Origin: Pseudomonadota bacterium
Lineage (GTDB): Bacteria; Pseudomonadota; Alphaproteobacteria; Rhizobiales; Hyphomicrobiaceae
Length of the DNA: 64,000 nucleotides
Reading direction: 5' to 3'
NCBI GenBank assembly: GCA_023412805.1
Contig: JAEZRM010000090.1
Span: 33,853-97,852 of the forward strand
In this document: positions 33,960 through 42,906 of the stretch, piece after piece
Position numbering within the stretch: the first letter of the stretch is position 1
Layout: the number at the start of each line of letters is the position of its first letter
The notes under the pieces: generated by a model
Told to the model about the DNA's origin: nothing
The model's database searches: none
The model's input: only the letters and a program-made list of their open reading frames with translations
Made by a program: the position numbers and the translations under genes

Positions 33960-35861
33960 CTATCGCCGGCGGCCCTCGGCCAATCGTGCGGCGGCGGCCG
34001 TATCCTGCCACCACACCTGCAGAAAACGCGATGTCGCCTGCGCATGGGTCGGCATACGCGCCGGACCTCGGAACATGTCCCACATGGCGACGCGCTCTTT
34101 TGGAACATACCACTGCGGCACGAGATAATGGTTCCACAGCAGTATGCGATCCAGCGCGCGCGAGGCTGCGACCAGCTCGGCGCGATCCTCGGCGAAGATC
34201 AGCTTTTCGATGATCTGATCGACAGCCGGATTCTTGATACCGATCAGATTGCGGCTGCCTTCGCTGTCCGCTGCCGCCGAGCCCCAGTAGTCGCGCTGCT
34301 CGTTGCCCGGCGTCACTGTCTGACGGAAACTCGCGACCACGATATCGAAGTCGAAGGTATTGAGACGGCGGCGATACTGCGCACTGTCGACAATGCGGAT
34401 CGAGCTCTTGATGCCGAGACGGGCGAGCGCATTGCTGTAAGGCTGGATGATGCGCTCGAACTCCGGCGATACGATCAGAAACTCGGCGGTGAACGGCTCG
34501 CCATGGTGATTGCGCAACGCGCCTTCATGCTGCTTCCAGCCGGCCGCCGTGAGAAGCCGCGCTGCTTCGGCCAGATGACGGCGATGATGGTCAGCGCCTG
34601 TATTGACCGGATTGGCGTAGATCGACGTGAAAACCTCGCTCGGCACCTTGTCGCGGACGCCCTCCAGCAATTCCAGCTCGCGGCCCGTCGGGAGGCCGGT
34701 CGCCTTGAGCTCCGAATTCTCGAAGTAACTGCCGACCCGCTTGTACTGATCGAAGAGGATGTTCTTGCTCGCCCACTCGAAGTCGAAGGCGAGATTGAAG
34801 GCGTGGCGCACGCGCCAATCCTGGAACTGTGGCCGGCGCAGATTGAAGGCAAAGCCCTGCATGGGCGTGACCAGGTCGATCTGCCATTCGTCGCGCTTTA
34901 CGAGACCCCGCCGCACGGCATCGAAGTCATAGGCCATGGCCCATGATTTCGCGCTCGTCTCGGCCCAGAAATCGAGCTGTCCGGCCTTGAAAGCCTCGAA
35001 AGCCGGGACGGAGTCGCGGAAATATTCGAAGCGCACTTCGCCGAAGTTCCATTGCCCTCGCGTCACCGGCAGATCGCGCGCCCACCAATCCTCAGCGCGT
35101 TCGTAAACGATCGAGCGGCCGATATCGGCACTCTTGATGCGGTAGGGGCCAGAGCCGAGCGGAACCTCCGTCGAGCCGCGCGCGATGTCGCGAGGTTCCC
35201 CGTTCGCGTCGTTGCCTTCCCAGTAGTGCTTCGCAAGCACAGGCAGGCTGCCGACAATCATCGGCAGCTCGCGATTACCCTTCACATCGAACTCGAAGGT
35301 GACCGTCCGCTCGCCCGACACCAAGGCACGCGCGACGTTCTTGAAGTAGATCTGATAGCGGGGACTCGATTTCTTCAGTGCCGTCAGCGAGAAGACCACA
35401 TCGTCGGGCGTGATCGGGCGGCCGTCGTGAAAGCGCGCCTCGGGCCGGATCGAGAACGTCGCCGAGCTGAAGTCCGGTGGATGGGAAACCCATTCGGCAA
35501 CCAGACCATATTCCGTCGCGGGCTCGTCGAGGCTCTCGGCCATCAGCGTGCCGTGGATCACGTTCGACCACACCGCCGGCAAACCCTTCTGGGCGAAAGG
35601 GTTGAGCGAGTCGTAGGTGCCGATCGCGCGGAGCCGCACGCGGCCGCCTTTCGGGGCAGCGGGGTCGACCCAGTCGAAGTGCTTGAAGTCCGCTTTGTAG
35701 CGGGGGGCGCCGAGTAGCGAGATGGCATGCTGGGGCGATGCTGCCGGATCGGAGTGGCCCGTACTCGGCAGCACAACCGCGCCGAAAACCAGAGCCAGCG
35801 CCGCAGCTAGACAAGAACCTACGCGGCCCCTCGTGGCCTCGCTCACACCATTCCGACCCAT
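33960..35861 (-). CDS. YejA-type peptide-binding protein 2
   Basis: 633 residues, first gene of the yej operon. It begins with GRNGVSEATRGRVGSC and a hydrophobic signal (LAAALALVFGAVVLPSTGHS), then HAISLLGAPRYKADFKHFDWVDPAAPKGG, closely parallel to the protein encoded by 32056-33891. The SBP_bac_5 signature is RPEARFHDGRPITPDDVVFSL; the C-terminus is LVPQWYVPKERVAMWDMF. The two binding proteins are clearly paralogous along their length but diverged, suggesting different peptide preferences for one membrane complex. GAGGCG lies before ATG 35861. Confidence 0.92.
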   Translation of the reverse strand: MGRNGVSEATRGRVGSCLAAALALVFGAVVLPSTGHSDPAASPQHAISLLGAPRYKADFKHFDWVDPAAPKGGRVRLRAIGTYDSLNPFAQKGLPAVWSNVIHGTLMAESLDEPATEYGLVAEWVSHPPDFSSATFSIRPEARFHDGRPITPDDVVFSLTALKKSSPRYQIYFKNVARALVSGERTVTFEFDVKGNRELPMIVGSLPVLAKHYWEGNDANGEPRDIARGSTEVPLGSGPYRIKSADIGRSIVYERAEDWWARDLPVTRGQWNFGEVRFEYFRDSVPAFEAFKAGQLDFWAETSAKSWAMAYDFDAVRRGLVKRDEWQIDLVTPMQGFAFNLRRPQFQDWRVRHAFNLAFDFEWASKNILFDQYKRVGSYFENSELKATGLPTGRELELLEGVRDKVPSEVFTSIYANPVNTGADHHRRHLAEAARLLTAAGWKQHEGALRNHHGEPFTAEFLIVSPEFERIIQPYSNALARLGIKSSIRIVDSAQYRRRLNTFDFDIVVASFRQTVTPGNEQRDYWGSAAADSEGSRNLIGIKNPAVDQIIEKLIFAEDRAELVAASRALDRILLWNHYLVPQWYVPKERVAMWDMFRGPARMPTHAQATSRFLQVWWQDTAAAARLAEGRRR

Positions 35862-36066
35862 GAATCACGCCTCATTGTACGACGCGCTGCAGGCGGACGG
35901 ACGAACGCGCCGTGCCCGCCCAGACTACACTGGACGGCCGGAAAATGGGAAACCCATGACCTTCTGCCAAGTTAACAATCGTCCATCCACAACCGAGGCG
36001 CGCATTCGCTGGCGATGACGCCGCATTCGAGCCGGCCTGGTCGACTGGATGGCGGCCCAACGGCAC

Positions 36067-36615
36067 CTAGTTGGGCAACGCTACCGGCGAATCCGAAAGC
36101 GTGCGCAGATAAGCGAGCATATCCGCCAGCTCAGCGTTGTCCGGCATGCCCGCAAACGCCATGCGGTTACCCGGGATTTCCGTACGCGGCGAATGCAGAT
36201 AGGCCGCAAGGTGAGCCCAGTCCCAGACACCGCCCTTCTCTTTCAGGGCAGGCGAGAAATTGAACCCTTCGTGCTTACCGACCTCGCGGCCAACAATGCC
36301 GTAGAGATTCGGACCGGTGCCGTTCTTTCCGCCCTTGTCGACAGTATGGCACGACACGCACTTCTTGAACGCATCCTTGCCGCCGTCAGCGCTCGCCTTA
36401 GCGAGCAGCGGCTGGATTTCCTTGGAGAAATCAAACGCAGCTACAGCCGGGGCCGCGGCGCCCGCCGGACCGCCCTTCGGCATGGGCAGCGTGTAGCCCG
36501 CCGTCTCGACCTTGCGGGGCTGATCGACGATTTCGAGGAACGTCCGGCCCCCGAAGATGATCAGCAGCGCCGCAAGCACCGCACCAGCAATCTTGTTGAG
36601 CTCGAATGAGTTCAT
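36067..36615 (-). CDS. Membrane-anchored class I cytochrome c
   Basis: 182 residues from ATG 36615; the frame is open to 36687 without homology. One N-terminal helix (LNKIAGAVLAALLIIFGGRTFL) anchors it, followed by an Ala/Pro-rich linker and a cytochrome c domain with the heme-binding KKCVSCHTVDKGGKNGTGPNLYG and the axial Met in NRMAFAGMPDN. This matches the CycM/cytochrome c-552 type that carries electrons from the bc1 complex to terminal oxidases in alphaproteobacteria. It is monocistronic, divergent from kdsB across 340 bp. Confidence 0.93.
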   Translation of the reverse strand: MNSFELNKIAGAVLAALLIIFGGRTFLEIVDQPRKVETAGYTLPMPKGGPAGAAAPAVAAFDFSKEIQPLLAKASADGGKDAFKKCVSCHTVDKGGKNGTGPNLYGIVGREVGKHEGFNFSPALKEKGGVWDWAHLAAYLHSPRTEIPGNRMAFAGMPDNAELADMLAYLRTLSDSPVALPN

Positions 36616-36955
36616 CTTTGTCGCGCTGCCCCATCGTTCCCGGCGTTCACCGGGGTCCGGCTTCCCTCTAGTGCTCCGATTCCGCAATTCGCCGAACCTC
36701 GCCGCATATGCCGCGAGCGAACTGCGGAAGCAAAAGGGGCACTAGAATTATGATCTTGCTAGAGTGACGAAGATCGAGGAATACGCACGATACCGTGCCG
36801 CGAAACCCGGCGAATTTCTCGATCACCACACCAGAACGGGCGCCAATATAGGCGTTCCCCCCGTGCTTGCAACCTGAACGGCACTTGTTCTACGAGGACA
36901 AGCCGAGACCAATTGTCACTTCTTTAGGACCGTTCTCAACGGAGCTCCGATACCC
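36616..36955. other. Intergenic region between divergent cycM-like and kdsB
   Basis: 340 bases without a supported ORF. It contains a small dyad CTTGT-N9-ACAAG at 36884-36902, 54 bp before kdsB. No convincing sigma-70 pair is placed. It must hold both promoters. Confidence 0.5.
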
Positions 36956-37693
36956 ATGAGCGGCGCCCTGATCGTCATTCCTTCCCGCATGGCCTCGACC
37001 CGGCTTCCAGGCAAGCCACTCGCGGATATCCACGGCGTGCCGATGATCGTGCACGTATGGCGCCGCGCCATGGAGGCCGAACTCGGCCGCGTTGTCGTTG
37101 CCACCGACAGCGACGAGATTGCCGCAGCCATCCGCGCTGCCGGCGGAGCAGCACAAATGACGCGGACTGATCACCAGAACGGCACGGACCGCATTTTCGA
37201 GGCCGTGCAGAGCCTCGATCCGGGCCACACGTCCCCTTTCATCGTCAACGTCCAAGGCGATCTGCCGACCATAGAGCCCCGCCTCATCCGGTCCTGCCTC
37301 GAAGTGCTCAAGGCCGAGCCCAGTGCCGACATCGCGACGCTGGCGTGCGAAATCACGGCCGAGGAGGAGCGGACCAACCCAAATGTGGTCAAGGCGGTCG
37401 GCACCCCCATCGGGCCCAATCGCCAGCGTGCGCTCTATTTCACGCGCGCCACCGCGCCGAGCGGGGACGGCCCCCTCTATCACCACATCGGCATGTATGC
37501 CTACACGCGCTCGGCCCTCGAGCGGTTCGTCGCGCTGCCGCCTGCTCCGCTCGAACAACGTGAGCGTCTTGAACAGCTTAGGGCGTTGGAAGCGGGAATG
37601 CGCATCGACGTGGCGCTCGTTGACACGGTCCCCCTGGGTGTCGATACTCCGGCCGATCTCGAGCGGGCCCGGCGCCTTCTCGCCCCGGCTTGA
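36956..37693 (+). CDS. kdsB: 3-deoxy-manno-octulosonate cytidylyltransferase
   Basis: 245 residues of the CMP-Kdo synthetase family. The nucleotide-binding N-terminus [21 protein letters not shown] is followed by [11 protein letters not shown], the [11 protein letters not shown] motif and [10 protein letters not shown], with Asp binding Mg. The C-terminal [15 protein letters not shown] and [11 protein letters not shown] complete the fold. It activates Kdo for lipopolysaccharide inner-core synthesis. pheA starts 37 bp downstream in the same direction, a common pairing in Hyphomicrobiales. Confidence 0.96.
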   Translation: MSGALIVIPSRMASTRLPGKPLADIHGVPMIVHVWRRAMEAELGRVVVATDSDEIAAAIRAAGGAAQMTRTDHQNGTDRIFEAVQSLDPGHTSPFIVNVQGDLPTIEPRLIRSCLEVLKAEPSADIATLACEITAEEERTNPNVVKAVGTPIGPNRQRALYFTRATAPSGDGPLYHHIGMYAYTRSALERFVALPPAPLEQRERLEQLRALEAGMRIDVALVDTVPLGVDTPADLERARRLLAPA

Positions 37694-37730
37694 ATCCGCT
37701 TTCCGGCTCACTTCCAGTCTGGCTCACATC

Positions 37731-38681
37731 ATGTCGCCCAAGAAGTCCTCCACCGCGGCGGGCACGACGGCCCCCCGGCCGGAAACCTCGTCGAATGCTA
37801 CCGAGCGTCACCGCATCTCCTACCAGGGCGAGCCCGGCGCCAATTCGCATCTCGCCTGCAACGAGGTCTTTCCGGGCCACGAGCCGCTCCCGTGCCCGAC
37901 TTTCGAGGACGCCATCGGAGCCCTGAAATCGGGCGAGGCGCGCTACGCCATGATCCCGATCGAGAACTCGCTCGCGGGCCGCGTTGCCGACATCCACCAT
38001 CTGCTGCCGCAGTCGGGGCTCTATATTGTCGGCGAGCACTTCCTGCCGATCCGCTTCCAGCTCATGGCCCTCAAGGGCACGACAATGGCGGACATCACCG
38101 ACGTCTACAGCCACGTTCACGCGCTCGGCCAGTGCCGCAACATCATCCGCAAACACAATCTCAAGGCGCATATCGCGGGCGATACGGCGGGCGCCGCCCG
38201 GCAAGTCGCCGAGTGGGGTGATCGTTCGCGCGCTGCGCTCGCGCCACGGATCGCCGCCGATATCTACGGTCTCGATATCCTCGCCGAGGACGTCGAGGAC
38301 GCGAAACACAACACGACACGCTTCGTCGTGCTTTCGAGCGAGCCCGAGGACGCCGAGCCCGGTAATGGCCCCGTGGTGACGACCTTCATCTTCAATGTGC
38401 GCAACGTGCCGGCCGCGCTCTACAAGGCCATGGGCGGCTTCGCCACGAACGGTGTCAACATGACCAAGCTCGAGTCCTATCAAGTGAACGGCGAGTTCGT
38501 GGCCACGATGTTCTACGCCGACATCGAGGGACATCCGACCGACCGCTCGGTTCGCCTCGCACTCGAAGAGCTCTCGTTCTTCTCGACGGAACTGCGCATT
38601 CTCGGCACGTATCCTGCCAGCGCCTATCGCATCGAGATCGCCCGCAAGGCGGCCGCACGCGCGGCCGCCACGCTAGGCTGA
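37731..38681 (+). CDS. pheA: Prephenate dehydratase
   Basis: 316 residues. A low-complexity N-terminus of about 30 residues (SPKKSSTAAGTTAPRPETSS) is followed by the PDT domain ISYQGEPGANSHLAC, then MIPIENSLAGRVADIHHLL and HNTTRFVVLS, where Thr-Arg-Phe is the catalytic TRF motif. A C-terminal ACT domain (about 215-300) has VPAALYKAMGGFATNGVNMTKLESY, the phenylalanine-binding GALV/ESRP-type region. It converts prephenate to phenylpyruvate, is feedback-inhibited by Phe, and lacks a chorismate mutase domain. ATG 37731 is the only sensible start, although its ribosome-binding site is weak. Confidence 0.95.
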   Translation: MSPKKSSTAAGTTAPRPETSSNATERHRISYQGEPGANSHLACNEVFPGHEPLPCPTFEDAIGALKSGEARYAMIPIENSLAGRVADIHHLLPQSGLYIVGEHFLPIRFQLMALKGTTMADITDVYSHVHALGQCRNIIRKHNLKAHIAGDTAGAARQVAEWGDRSRAALAPRIAADIYGLDILAEDVEDAKHNTTRFVVLSSEPEDAEPGNGPVVTTFIFNVRNVPAALYKAMGGFATNGVNMTKLESYQVNGEFVATMFYADIEGHPTDRSVRLALEELSFFSTELRILGTYPASAYRIEIARKAAARAAATLG

Positions 38682-38687
38682 TCCGGC

Positions 38688-39161
38688 ATGGAAGCCGCGC
38701 AAGCCATGCTGCCCGATGATGCGTACCGCGCAAAGCGTGACCGCACGATCGCCGCCCTCCAGCAATGGCACCGCGCGCTCGCAGATTGCGCCGACATCGA
38801 GGAGGAAACCGGCGCGAGCTTCTGGCGTCTCACGGTCAGGCCTCATACCGCCGGTGCCTGCCCGTTCGAAGTCATCATCCACCAGCGCCAGACCTGCGAT
38901 CTCGCGATCGGACCGGAAATTTACGAGCACCGCACGAGCGATGAGCTGGACCGCCTTCCAGCTATGGCCGACGCCGTCGCCGCCGGACACGTACTCACGC
39001 GCACCAAATCGAGCACGATGACCGGGCTCGCACTCGCTATCGAGACCGAGATACGGCTCGATGATGGGCAGGTCTGGAAGGCCGAGCGCTGGCTCCTCAT
39101 GGGCACCAGGCCCGGCGCCATGACACGTGACGATCAGTGGTATCTGCCGTATCGGCGGTAG
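38688..39161 (+). CDS. Conserved hypothetical protein
   Basis: 157 residues, six bases downstream of pheA and so probably in the same operon. No signal peptide or membrane segment. Visible features are ETGASFWRLTVRPHTAGACPFEVIIHQRQTCDLAIGPE, two Cys in the first half, and GQVWKAERWLLMG near the end. I do not recognise a domain; the length and compact alpha/beta pattern suggest a soluble cytoplasmic protein. Codon use looks like its neighbours. It is followed by copy 2 of the structured repeat. Confidence 0.75.
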   Translation: MEAAQAMLPDDAYRAKRDRTIAALQQWHRALADCADIEEETGASFWRLTVRPHTAGACPFEVIIHQRQTCDLAIGPEIYEHRTSDELDRLPAMADAVAAGHVLTRTKSSTMTGLALAIETEIRLDDGQVWKAERWLLMGTRPGAMTRDDQWYLPYRR

Positions 39162-39168
39162 CGGCCGC

Positions 39169-39232
39169 TCGCTTCGCGAACAGGGCTGCCGCCCTGTAAC
39201 CCGCTCGGGAGGGACACCCTCCCGAACCCACC
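39169..39232 (-). repeat. Dispersed three-hairpin repeat, copy 2
   Basis: Read on the minus strand: CGGGAGGG-TGT-CCCTCCCG, ACAGGGC-GGCA-GCCCTGT and TCGC-GAA-GCGA. The middle hairpin and linker are identical to copy 1 at 23087-23152; the first stem is two base pairs longer and the third three shorter, with both arms changed together. It is again between convergent genes. Confidence 0.8.
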
Positions 39233-39262
39233 CGCCTTTGCATCCGGGCGCCCGCCGCGAAC

Positions 39263-40117
39263 TTACGCCCGCCGCACGCCGACGATGTCGCAGCCGGTCG
39301 CCTTGATCCGCGCGACAGCTTGCGCAAGCGGCTCGGCGACCACGCGCATGTGAAAAGCATTGGCGTGCAGCATATGCGCAGCATCCGTCATGATGCCGAC
39401 GTGCCCGCGCCAGAATACGAGATCACCTCGACGCAATCCGGCGAGATCACCGCTGATCTCGATCGCACCACCAATCTCCGCAAGTTGCATATCGCTGTCG
39501 CGCGGCGCATTCACGCCGGTTGCCTGCATTGCGATCTGCACCAGACCTGAGCAATCGATCCCAGCGCGCGTACGTCCGCCCCAGAGATATGGCGCACCGA
39601 GGAATTGCTCGGCAACGGCGACGAAATCCGTTGCCTGCGCGTCGATCGGCACAAGATGCTGCATCGGCACGAATGCGCCGATCGCCAACACGGCGAAACC
39701 GTTCTCCTCCCGCTCGACCGTGAGACACGCCCCCATGGGAAGATCGACGAGCGGCGGCGACTTCACTTCCGGTCGTCCGAGCGCCGGCGTCGAGAGCGCC
39801 GCGATGCGATGCGTCGGCGCGCGCACTTCGCGGCCAATGGCAGCGGCCGGCGCATAGCCGACATAGCCATCGGCATCACCTTGCAGCCAGGCCCAGCCGT
39901 CCTTCTCCTCGAAAACGCGCACGTTCTCGCCGAACAGAAGCTGTGTCGTCAGCGCGGCGCCCGCATCCGGCTTGCCGAACACGGGTGCAATCGCGACGCG
40001 CACCTGCCCCGGGCATCCGTCGATGAAGCGGCCTGCCGTTACGCGCCCCTGCAGTCGCACGTCCGCGAGGTCCTCGCGAAAGGCATTGCGGCGCGGATCG
40101 AGCGGCGACTGGTTCAT
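39263..40117 (-). CDS. NlpC/P60 (C40) cysteine peptidase with SH3-like domains
   Basis: 284 residues. The N-terminal half has bacterial SH3-like segments (VAIAPVFGKPDAGAALTTQLLFGENVRV, GWAWLQGDADGYVGYAP). The C-terminal NlpC/P60 domain has the catalytic Cys in GGRTRAGIDCSGLVQIA, His in WRGHVGIMTDAAHMLHAN and the third polar residue shortly after. These enzymes cut peptidoglycan stem peptides (D-Glu-mDAP) or related cell-wall peptides. No signal peptide is visible, so it probably acts in recycling in the cytoplasm. It is ten bases behind the M17 aminopeptidase gene, an operon arrangement common in the order. Confidence 0.9.
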   Translation of the reverse strand: MNQSPLDPRRNAFREDLADVRLQGRVTAGRFIDGCPGQVRVAIAPVFGKPDAGAALTTQLLFGENVRVFEEKDGWAWLQGDADGYVGYAPAAAIGREVRAPTHRIAALSTPALGRPEVKSPPLVDLPMGACLTVEREENGFAVLAIGAFVPMQHLVPIDAQATDFVAVAEQFLGAPYLWGGRTRAGIDCSGLVQIAMQATGVNAPRDSDMQLAEIGGAIEISGDLAGLRRGDLVFWRGHVGIMTDAAHMLHANAFHMRVVAEPLAQAVARIKATGCDIVGVRRA

Positions 40118-40127
40118 GCACGTGCCC

Positions 40128-41552
40128 TCAGCTTCCGGCTATACGGCGCACGACTTCGAAGACGGCGCGCGCCGCATGCGGCTCGCCGCCCTTGGGGCCA
40201 AGCGCGCGTGGTGACGGCCGCCAGCCGTAGATGTCGAAATGTGCGAACGTACGTGCCTGCTTGACAAAGCGCTTGAGGAAGATTGCGGCAACCACCGCAC
40301 CTGCGAAACCACCCTCGCCGACGTTGTTCATGTCCGCGACGTTGCTCTCGAGCCAGGACTCGTAGGGCGTGGTCATCGGCAGGCGCCAGACGGCATCGGC
40401 GACGGTCGCACCGGCAGCGCCGATCTCGCTCGCGAGGCCTTCATCATCGCAAAAGAAGGGCGACAGGTCGGGGCCGAGCGCCACGCGCGCAGCGCCCGTC
40501 AGCGTAGCGAATGTAAAGAGATGATCGGGCCCTTCCTCATCGGCGAGCGACAGGGCATCGGCGAGCACGAGGCGGCCCTCTGCATCCGTGTTGCCAATCT
40601 CGACAGTCATTCCCGCGCGAGAGCGGATCACGTCGCTCGGCCGGAAGGCCGAACCTCCAATGGCATTCTCGGCTGCCGGGATCAGCACGCGCAGACGCAC
40701 ATCGAGCCCGGCACTCATGATCATGTGGGCGAGCGAGAGCGCCGCCGCCGCGCCGCCCATGTCCTTCTTCATGAGCAGCATGCCGCTTGCACTCTTGATG
40801 TCGAGGCCACCTGTATCGAAGCAGATACCCTTTCCGACGAGCGTGATCTTCACCGCGTCGGCGCGGCCCCAAGTGAGGTCGATGAGACGCGGCGGACGCG
40901 CACTCGCACGCCCGACGGCATGAATGAGCGGGAAATTTTTCTCGATGAGGTCATCGCCGATCACGACATCGACAGTTGCATCGTGCCGCGCGCCGAGTGC
41001 ACGCGCGGCAAGCTCCAGTTCCGCCGGCCCCATGTCGTTCGCCGGTATGTTGATCAGGTCACGCCCGAGCCACACGCCCTCGACAGCCGCCATGGCCTGC
41101 TTGGTGTCGGCCGCTTCGGGTATGACAAGTGCCGCACTCTTGCGGGATCCGTTCGCCTTGTAGCGGCGGAAGGCGTAGGCACCGAGGCCCCATGCGATCA
41201 CGGCCATAGTCGGATCGCAGGCCGTCGCGTCGCCGAGACGATACTGGCCGGCTGGCAGGATGGGAGGCAGGGTACCGAGAAGGGTTGCCGTGGAAACGCC
41301 GGCATTCGACCCGTCAGGTGTCCCGATGCCGAGCACGACACCCTCCAAGGCACCAGACGATCCCGGCAGCAGCACGATCTTGCGCGCGGCACCATCGAAA
41401 CCGTTCGCTTCCAGCCATGCCAGTTGCGCGTCCGGCAAATGTGCCAGCGCCGTCTTCCACCCGCCTTGACCGGCAAGCCAGATGGGCACGCCCCCCACAC
41501 CTTCGCCCGGCGCGATCAGCACCTCGTCCGGCCGCCGGTCCGAAATCATCAT
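40128..41552 (-). CDS. Leucyl aminopeptidase family (M17) peptidase
   Basis: 474 residues from ATG 41552 with GGGGAAG upstream; an in-frame TTG at 41594 is less likely. The M17 catalytic domain has VGKGICFDTGGLDIKSASGM, where Lys and Asp bind the two metal ions, KKDMGGAAAALS, and the signature NTDAEGRLVLADAL with Asp, Glu and Arg. The N-terminal domain is short and divergent, as in the PepB-like branch. It is a cytoplasmic exopeptidase acting on small peptides; substrate preference unknown. The C40 peptidase downstream suggests joint turnover of wall peptides. Confidence 0.92.
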   Translation of the reverse strand: MMISDRRPDEVLIAPGEGVGGVPIWLAGQGGWKTALAHLPDAQLAWLEANGFDGAARKIVLLPGSSGALEGVVLGIGTPDGSNAGVSTATLLGTLPPILPAGQYRLGDATACDPTMAVIAWGLGAYAFRRYKANGSRKSAALVIPEAADTKQAMAAVEGVWLGRDLINIPANDMGPAELELAARALGARHDATVDVVIGDDLIEKNFPLIHAVGRASARPPRLIDLTWGRADAVKITLVGKGICFDTGGLDIKSASGMLLMKKDMGGAAAALSLAHMIMSAGLDVRLRVLIPAAENAIGGSAFRPSDVIRSRAGMTVEIGNTDAEGRLVLADALSLADEEGPDHLFTFATLTGAARVALGPDLSPFFCDDEGLASEIGAAGATVADAVWRLPMTTPYESWLESNVADMNNVGEGGFAGAVVAAIFLKRFVKQARTFAHFDIYGWRPSPRALGPKGGEPHAARAVFEVVRRIAGS

Positions 41553-41586
41553 GTCTTCCCCACTCCGCAGCACCGCACCAAGGCGG

Positions 41587-42030
41587 TCAGTCAAATGATA
41601 TACGCTTCTGGCGCCCGCGTTTCGTTTCGCCCCGCTCGACCTTGGCTTTCAGGCGTCGCTCCCGCGATGCCTTGGTCGGCTTGGTCTTGATGCGCGGCTT
41701 CGGCGGCGTCGCAGCCTCGCGGATCAGCTCTACCAGACGCTCGCGCGCCTCGCTGCGGTTCATGTCCTGCGTGCGGAATTTGTCGGCGCGGATGACGATA
41801 ATGCCGTCCTTTGTGAGACGGCGACCGGCGAGGCGCTCCAGACGGCGACGGACCGGCGGCGCGAGACTGGGACTGCCGCGCACGTCGAAGCGCAGCTCGA
41901 CAGCCGTCGCGACCTTATTGACGTTCTGCCCACCAGGGCCAGAGGCGCGGATGAAGCTTTCGCTCAGCTCGGCATCCGGAATGAAAATGCGGGCATCGAC
42001 GCGCAAGCCCTCCTGGTGCCCCTCGCTCAT
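41587..42030 (-). CDS. arfB: Alternative ribosome-rescue peptidyl-tRNA hydrolase ArfB
   Basis: 147 residues. The GGQ motif lies in SFIRASGPGGQNVNKVATAVELRFD, as in class I release factors, and the C-terminal tail is basic (KPTKASRERRLKAKVERGETKRGRQKR), which in ArfB/YaeJ enters the mRNA channel of stalled ribosomes. It hydrolyses peptidyl-tRNA on non-stop ribosomes. Length is typical for the family. It lies between fabI and the M17 peptidase on the same strand. Confidence 0.95.
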   Translation of the reverse strand: MSEGHQEGLRVDARIFIPDAELSESFIRASGPGGQNVNKVATAVELRFDVRGSPSLAPPVRRRLERLAGRRLTKDGIIVIRADKFRTQDMNRSEARERLVELIREAATPPKPRIKTKPTKASRERRLKAKVERGETKRGRQKRISFD

Positions 42031-42063
42031 CGCGTCTTGCCCATAAGATCAAGCGGCCGCCGC

Positions 42064-42906
42064 TCAGCCCTCACCCTTCACGACCGAGATGTCGGGCGCA
42101 TCCTCGTTCTTCATGCCCTGGATGTGATAGCCGGAGTCGACATGATGAATCTCACCCGTAACCGCGCGGCCGAGATCGGACAGCAGATAGAGGGCCGAGT
42201 TACCGACTTCCTCGATGGTCACGTTGCGCCGGAGCGCCGAGTTGTACTCGTTCCAGCGCAGAATGTAGCGGAAGTCCGCAATGCCGGATGCGGCGAGCGT
42301 CTTGATCGGTCCTGCCGAGATCGCATTGACGCGGATGCCCTGCTTGCCGAGATCGGCGGCCAGATAACGCACGCTCGCCTCGAGCGCGGCCTTGGCGACA
42401 CCCATGACATTGTAGTGCGGCATGACCTTCTCGGCGCCGTAGTAGGTCAGCGTCAGCAGGGAGCCACCATCGGTCATGAGCTTTTCGGCCCGTTGGGCCA
42501 GCGCCGTGAACGAGTAGCAGGAGATGAGCATGGACTGGACGAAGTTGCGCTCGCTCGTGTCCACGTAGCGCCCGTCTAGTTCCGCCTTGTCCGAAAAGGC
42601 AATGGCGTGGACAAGAAAATCCAGCCGCCCCCACTCCGCTTTGAGCGCCTCGAATACGGCGTCCACAGAGGCATAATCCGTCACGTCGCACGGCAGCACG
42701 ATCTTGGAACCAACCTCGGCGGCCAGCGGCTCGACGCGCTTCTTGAGAGCGTCACCCTGATAGGTGAACGCCAGCTCCGCGCCCTGCGCGGCGCAAGCCT
42801 TGGATATTCCCCAGGCGATCGAGCGGCTGTTCGCGAGGCCCATGATGAGCCCCCGCTTACCCGCCATCAGATTTCCGGCCGACCCCGCCGCGCCGTCACC
42901 TGCCAT
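42064..42906 (-). CDS. fabI: Enoyl-ACP reductase (NADH), FabI
   Basis: 280 residues from ATG 42906, seven bases after GGAAGAG; ATG 42912 directly abuts that site. Short-chain dehydrogenase of the FabI type: GKRGLIMGLANSRSIAWGIS at the N-terminus (cofactor site), then TYYGAEKVMPHYNVMGVAKAALEASV with the catalytic Tyr and Lys (Y-x6-K) and the second Tyr. It reduces trans-2-enoyl-ACP in the last step of fatty-acid elongation. The first 15 residues are a flexible Gly/Ala stretch. Target class of triclosan and isoniazid-type drugs. Confidence 0.96.
   Translation of the reverse strand: MAGDGAAGSAGNLMAGKRGLIMGLANSRSIAWGISKACAAQGAELAFTYQGDALKKRVEPLAAEVGSKIVLPCDVTDYASVDAVFEALKAEWGRLDFLVHAIAFSDKAELDGRYVDTSERNFVQSMLISCYSFTALAQRAEKLMTDGGSLLTLTYYGAEKVMPHYNVMGVAKAALEASVRYLAADLGKQGIRVNAISAGPIKTLAASGIADFRYILRWNEYNSALRRNVTIEEVGNSALYLLSDLGRAVTGEIHHVDSGYHIQGMKNEDAPDISVVKGEG

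Noticed and set aside
36884..36902. CTTGT-N9-ACAAG dyad before kdsB as an additional operator of the 50-57 kb regulon
   Set aside because: Arms and spacing differ from TGTTCC-N4-GGAACA; short dyads of this kind occur by chance.
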